Assembly: GCF_028476545.1 (NCBI RefSeq)
Contig: NW_026731698.1
Location: 558,001 to 622,000 of the forward strand
Origin: Physella acuta
Taxonomy: Eukaryota > Mollusca > Gastropoda > Physidae
Reading direction: 5' to 3'
Length of the DNA stretch: 64,000 nt
Shown: positions 60,150 through 64,000 of the stretch, piece after piece
Layout: each line of letters begins with the position of its first letter
How positions within the stretch are numbered: the first letter of the stretch is position 1
Notes under the pieces: model-generated
What the model was told of the DNA's origin: nothing
Database searches by the model: none
The model's input: the letters and a program-made list of their open reading frames with translations, nothing else
Position numbers and translations under genes: made by a program

Positions 60150-63100
60150 TTGAGGAAATTGAAAAGAACAGAGATGAGACACCTTTCATTATCATTCTGG
60201 CTTGGTGTCACATGCTCTTTTGCTGCTGCAAGCATGTGGCTCAGTATACCCCTAGTTGTAGCACCAGCCACCCTGGGGACAGCTATGGGGCTGACCACCA
60301 GCATCCAGATAATTGGCATTGGTATCTCCAACTGGGTTGTTGGACAAATACTGGGCAAAGATGGCAACCAAGATATGGATGTAACTCTTAGACACTGGAA
60401 ATGTGTCATGATCTCCCTGTTGGGCAACACTATCTGCTGCATAGCTGCAACATTTTTCCTTGGTGTGAGTGGCAGACGCGGGAGTGGTATTTTAGATATC
60501 GGAAAGGAACAAAAACTCCTGCTGGCCCAACAATCTGAGTCAGATAAAGATAGCCCAGAGATAGGCAACGGTGAGGATGACCCTTTGCCTCCAGAGGGAC
60601 CAGGACAAAATTTGGACAAAAAGCCGATCCATATTGTGGTCCTGCCCCGTGAGTCCCACATTAACAAATTTTACGGGGACGGTGATCCAGCTTTAACCAA
60701 CAGGTTCAGTGAAGAGGTCAAAGCGGCCTGGGCCTCAAGACACATGTCACCAGAGGAAAGATTAAGACTGCTGATGGGCAGTATAGGAGAGACGGTTAGG
60801 GCAGAGGTCAAATGCCACGATAAAACCATCCAATCAGATCCAGATAAGGTGCTGGATCTAATTATGGAGACCTTTGGGGAGAGACGGTCGGGATCGCAAC
60901 TGCTATCGGTGTTCGTAGGCGTAAAGCAGAGAATGGCGGAGAGTGTGATGGAGTATTCACACCGAATGAACGGGGCCTTTGATTCGGTAAAGGGCAAAAC
61001 ACCTGACATTGATGTACGCCTACTGAGGGACCATTTCATCGAGGGGCTAGCAACCCCGATCTTAAGGAGAGAGTTGAAAGAGGAGGTCCACAAAGACCCA
61101 CAGTTGACCTTCCTTCAGGTCAGGAACTCAGCGATCCGCAGGTCCGAGGATGAGGACCAATCGAACTGTTCGGTAGACAAAGTCTCGGTGCCGGAACAGA
61201 AACAATCCCCACCCACAGGGACCGGCACGATGGAAACCATGATGGCCCGACTGTTGGCCCACCTGGATAAGGTTGGCCAACGATTGGAGAGGTTAGAAAG
61301 CAGGTCAACAGCAGAGAATCAGGGCAAAAACGGGACAAAACATGGTCAGGTTGGACAGCCGCGACCTGCTGGTCCATCGCTCCGGTGGACGGCTGACGGT
61401 CGACCAATTGGCTTGTCCTGCTCTCAACCCGGACATGTGGCACGGTACTGTCCGGTGAAACGAGCGCCCTCTGTAAGGCAAGACAAGGCTACAGAGTGGC
61501 GAGGTTATGGCTTAAGAAACAAAATGGGACAAACAATGAAAGAGTCTCAAACAGGACTTGAAGAGAAATTATCAGATATAGAAAAAATGAACTGTGAAAT
61601 GAACTTGAATGTTGAAAAGTTTCAAGTGAACAATTTGTTGGCTAAGAAAAATGATGATAAGGAAGAAATGGGTAGACTTAAGAATGAGATCTCAATGTTA
61701 ACCAGGAAACTGGATAGGGAAAGTTCATGCAAATTAAAAGCACAGGAGAAATGTTCATCTTTAGAGTGTCTGTTATCGGAAGAAGTAAATAAAAATAGTA
61801 GACAACAGAACAGTGTTGGCAAACTAGAAAAATTATCAGATATTGAAAAAGAACTTCAAATTACAGCAAGGCTGGGATCCATCGAACAGCGATGGGCAGC
61901 AGAATTGGCACTCTTTGACCTAGAGATAAAATATCGCCCGGGGCGGTCCAATGGCAATGCGGACGCCTTATCAAGGAATCCTTACGAGAGACCGGGCGAT
62001 GAGGAAGAAACGCTGACAGGAATATGTGAGGTCAGAGCGCCAACAGATATCCCTCACGGGGTGCAAGTGATGCAAAACGGGCAGACCGGGGTGGAGCACA
62101 TTTCCACAGAGCCCGGACATATGGACATTAGTGATTTTAATTGTCTTAATCACAAAGAGATAAGAGATGCCCAGAGAACGGATAGTGGCTTACAGCCGCT
62201 GTTGAAACACGTCCAGGAACAAAAATTCCCAGGAAGAAGGGAAAGAGAACAATTTGGTCGAGAAACAAAGAAAATACTGAGTCAGTGGGACCGTCTCAGT
62301 ATAAAGGATGGTGTTCTCATGCGGAGAATTCATGACCAAATTGATGGGACAATACACCAGGTGGTGGTGCCTGGACAATTACGAGAAGAAGTGCTAAGGT
62401 TGGCACATGACAGGGCAGGACACCAGGGTCAGGACAGGACGCACAGAATATTACGACAGAGGTGTTACTGGCCCAATATGGAAATGGAGGTCAAACGCCA
62501 TTGTGAGGCTTGTGTGAGGTGTCAGCATGCGAAAATGCCAGTTGTCAAAATGAGACAGCCATCAGGACACCTACTAGCGACAAAACCACTAGAGATTGTG
62601 GCTATGGACTTTACGTCGTTGGAGCAATCATCGGATGGGACGGAACATGTGTTGGTAATGACTGATGTATTCACCAAATGGACTGTGGCGGTGCCCACAC
62701 GAGATCAGACTGCCAAAACAGTGGCAAAGGTCTTAATAGAACATTGGTTCATCAAATATGGCATACCAAGACAATTACACTCTGACCAAGGAAGGGCCTT
62801 TGAGTCAGAAGTAATTAACCAACTGTGCAGCCACTACGGGATCAACAAATCTAGAACAACCACATTTAATCCGAAAGGAAACGGACAGTGCGAGCGGTTC
62901 AACCGCAGCATGCATGATTTGCTGCGTACCATAGAACCTGAACAGAAAAAACGTTGGCCTGATTTTCTCCCAGAGTTGGTATATCTATACAACTGCACCC
63001 CCCATGCCACAACCGGCTTTTCGCCACACATGTTGCTGTTCGGACGGGAGGCTCGACTCCCTCTTGACTTGTTCCTAGGAAAAAAGGAGAGTATGACTGG

Positions 63101-63731
63101 CTCATACACTGCACTGGAATATGTGAATGAACATATGAGACGAATTAGAGAAATGTACAGGGTAGCACAGGAAAGACTAGAACATGAAGCACGGCGAAGG
63201 GAACCGCCGGTACAGACAAAGGACCCGCCACTCAAACTGAACGACAGGGTATTATTGCGTAGCCACCCGTTAGGCAGAAACAAAATCCACGACCTCTGGG
63301 GACAGGAGATATGGCAAGTCGTGGAGATGCCTAAAGTAGCAGGTGGCCCCTTTAAGATAAGACCCATCGATCACACCAAACCGGATCGGTGGGCGAATAT
63401 TGCTCAATTAAAGAAATATTCTCAGAGTCAAGAAGAGCAGTTACACACAAGGAAACCCAAGACAATTAGGGAACCGGAAACTATAACGGAAATTCTCATA
63501 CCCATCCCGGAACCATGTCACCATCAACAGAACAACAGCGATACACAAGTGGAGGATAACGGCAACGAAGAGGATCCCGTTCCTCCCAGAAGCAGAGAGA
63601 CAGTAGACCATCAGATAAGTGGTCCGCGGAGAAGTTTGAGAAACAGAAAGAATACGAAATTTTTTGTCAGCAACCATCAATTCTTTCATGGTCGCGCTGG
63701 TATGAGAACAGACTGTTCAAAAAAGTTATAA
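60150..63731 (+). CDS. Chimeric gag-integrase polyprotein of LTR element
   Basis: One uninterrupted frame. Approximate parts in residues: 1-20 basic start. 17-106 hydrophobic, with at least two membrane segments and 'LGTAMGLTTSIQ', resembling the C-terminal part of MFSD1-type major-facilitator transporters ('LGTAYGxMQSIQ' in that family). 160-335 gag capsid-like region. 420-436 zinc-knuckle-like motif. 460-570 coiled coil rich in Glu, Lys and Leu. 575-612 end of RNase H ('FDLEIKYRPGRSNGNADALS'). 750-792 HHCC zinc-binding domain of integrase. 815-980 DDE integrase core. 1025-1095 C-terminal integrase region. Gag packages element RNA and integrase inserts DNA copies. The transporter-like and coiled-coil parts are not normal for the family and appear without introns, consistent with capture from spliced transcripts. 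Other explanations are a host gene built from element parts or an assembly chimera. The start codon is the first in frame; others are possible. Confidence 0.85.
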   Translation: MRKLKRTEMRHLSLSFWLGVTCSFAAASMWLSIPLVVAPATLGTAMGLTTSIQIIGIGISNWVVGQILGKDGNQDMDVTLRHWKCVMISLLGNTICCIAATFFLGVSGRRGSGILDIGKEQKLLLAQQSESDKDSPEIGNGEDDPLPPEGPGQNLDKKPIHIVVLPRESHINKFYGDGDPALTNRFSEEVKAAWASRHMSPEERLRLLMGSIGETVRAEVKCHDKTIQSDPDKVLDLIMETFGERRSGSQLLSVFVGVKQRMAESVMEYSHRMNGAFDSVKGKTPDIDVRLLRDHFIEGLATPILRRELKEEVHKDPQLTFLQVRNSAIRRSEDEDQSNCSVDKVSVPEQKQSPPTGTGTMETMMARLLAHLDKVGQRLERLESRSTAENQGKNGTKHGQVGQPRPAGPSLRWTADGRPIGLSCSQPGHVARYCPVKRAPSVRQDKATEWRGYGLRNKMGQTMKESQTGLEEKLSDIEKMNCEMNLNVEKFQVNNLLAKKNDDKEEMGRLKNEISMLTRKLDRESSCKLKAQEKCSSLECLLSEEVNKNSRQQNSVGKLEKLSDIEKELQITARLGSIEQRWAAELALFDLEIKYRPGRSNGNADALSRNPYERPGDEEETLTGICEVRAPTDIPHGVQVMQNGQTGVEHISTEPGHMDISDFNCLNHKEIRDAQRTDSGLQPLLKHVQEQKFPGRREREQFGRETKKILSQWDRLSIKDGVLMRRIHDQIDGTIHQVVVPGQLREEVLRLAHDRAGHQGQDRTHRILRQRCYWPNMEMEVKRHCEACVRCQHAKMPVVKMRQPSGHLLATKPLEIVAMDFTSLEQSSDGTEHVLVMTDVFTKWTVAVPTRDQTAKTVAKVLIEHWFIKYGIPRQLHSDQGRAFESEVINQLCSHYGINKSRTTTFNPKGNGQCERFNRSMHDLLRTIEPEQKKRWPDFLPELVYLYNCTPHATTGFSPHMLLFGREARLPLDLFLGKKESMTGSYTALEYVNEHMRRIREMYRVAQERLEHEARRREPPVQTKDPPLKLNDRVLLRSHPLGRNKIHDLWGQEIWQVVEMPKVAGGPFKIRPIDHTKPDRWANIAQLKKYSQSQEEQLHTRKPKTIREPETITEILIPIPEPCHHQQNNSDTQVEDNGNEEDPVPPRSRETVDHQISGPRRSLRNRKNTKFFVSNHQFFHGRAGMRTDCSKKL

Positions 63732-63961
63732 AAGTGAACTGGTGAAGGCACCAAACGAAAAAAGGTGGATGTGAATTCTAGAACTGTTTTGTGTCTGAGG
63801 AAGATGATGTAGACACATTTGATATGTGAAATAGGGATAACTGTCAATCTTATACGAATGTGACGACATTGACAGTGAGTGGAACAATAAATTTTTTTAC
63901 GGTGGTGCGATTGACTTTGAAGGACTGCACCTGCCAAGCGTTGTTTGTGGTTGATAACACA

Positions 63962-63981
63962 CAAAAAAAGGCAGGGGTGGA
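63962..63981 (+). other. Polypurine tract
   Basis: An A-run followed by 'ggcaggggtgga' lies immediately before the 3' LTR start, where second-strand priming occurs in LTR elements. Confidence 0.6.
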
Positions 63982-64000
63982 TGTAACTAGGGGAAGTTAC
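63982..64000 (+). repeat. 3' LTR, first 19 bp
   Basis: Identical over all visible bases to the first 19 bases of the 5' LTR. The remainder lies beyond the window. Confidence 0.85.

Larger units (their letters stand above)
59246..64000 (+). mobile_element. Ty3/Gypsy-class LTR retrotransposon, chimeric and incomplete, cut by window edge
   Basis: The element starts with a TG..CA-type LTR at 59246. The same 19 bases that open it (TGTAACTAGGGGAAGTTAC) reappear at 63982 after a purine-rich tract, marking the start of the 3' LTR, which runs off the window. Between them is one frame of 1193 codons with gag, zinc-knuckle-like, RNase H tail and integrase parts, plus two segments foreign to the family: a transporter-like start and a coiled coil. 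Protease and reverse transcriptase are not recognised, so it looks incomplete (at least one large break). The open frame and identical LTR starts suggest a fairly young copy. LTR-to-LTR divergence cannot be measured here. Confidence 0.9.

Overview
This is a eukaryotic nuclear window, probably from a mollusc and perhaps a gastropod. The placement rests on one intron-bearing Frizzled gene, an invertebrate-type Ty3/Gypsy element and AT-rich non-coding DNA packed with minisatellites, so it is an inference. No rRNA, canonical tRNA, CRISPR or prokaryotic gene organisation is seen.

Two things code for protein. (1) 8745-10420, plus strand, is the large 3' exon of a Frizzled Wnt receptor in the Fz4/Fz9/10 branch. 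It holds most of the cysteine-rich domain, seven membrane segments, the KTxxxW Dishevelled-binding motif and a PDZ-type C-terminus. The exon opens at a clear splice acceptor in the middle of the cysteine-rich domain. The exon with the signal peptide and domain start was not found in 1-8744. A long 3' UTR may run to an AATAAA at 13174. (2) 59246-64000 is a Ty3/Gypsy-class LTR retrotransposon that runs off the right edge. Between its LTRs is one open frame of 1193 codons whose parts do not all belong to the family. It starts with a segment resembling the end of a major-facilitator transporter, then gag and a zinc-knuckle-like motif, a coiled coil, the tail of RNase H and an integrase. Protease and reverse transcriptase are not recognised, so this is an incomplete, apparently chimeric copy carrying host-like sequence.

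Most of the rest is tandem repeat: about fifty arrays covering roughly a third or more of the window. The largest are a 16-bp array (51797-56350), a 31-bp array (40284-42838), a 19-bp array (28128-29371) and a 28-bp array (42843-44083). Several show higher-order structure, including 155/310-bp supra-repeats and a 976-bp duplication. Five unrelated arrays share a 31-bp unit. Several carry ACGT-core (CREB/ATF-like) motifs. The long reading frames inside arrays follow from stop-free repeat units and are not called as genes.

Dispersed elements include three short hAT-like MITEs with 8-bp target duplications (7876-8079, 22825-23041, 57261-57409), a weaker fourth, and three tRNA-like SINE heads. 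About thirty G or C runs of ten or more bases are scattered through the window. Two TATA-less promoter-like patches (about 24476 and 57780) have no recognisable gene attached.
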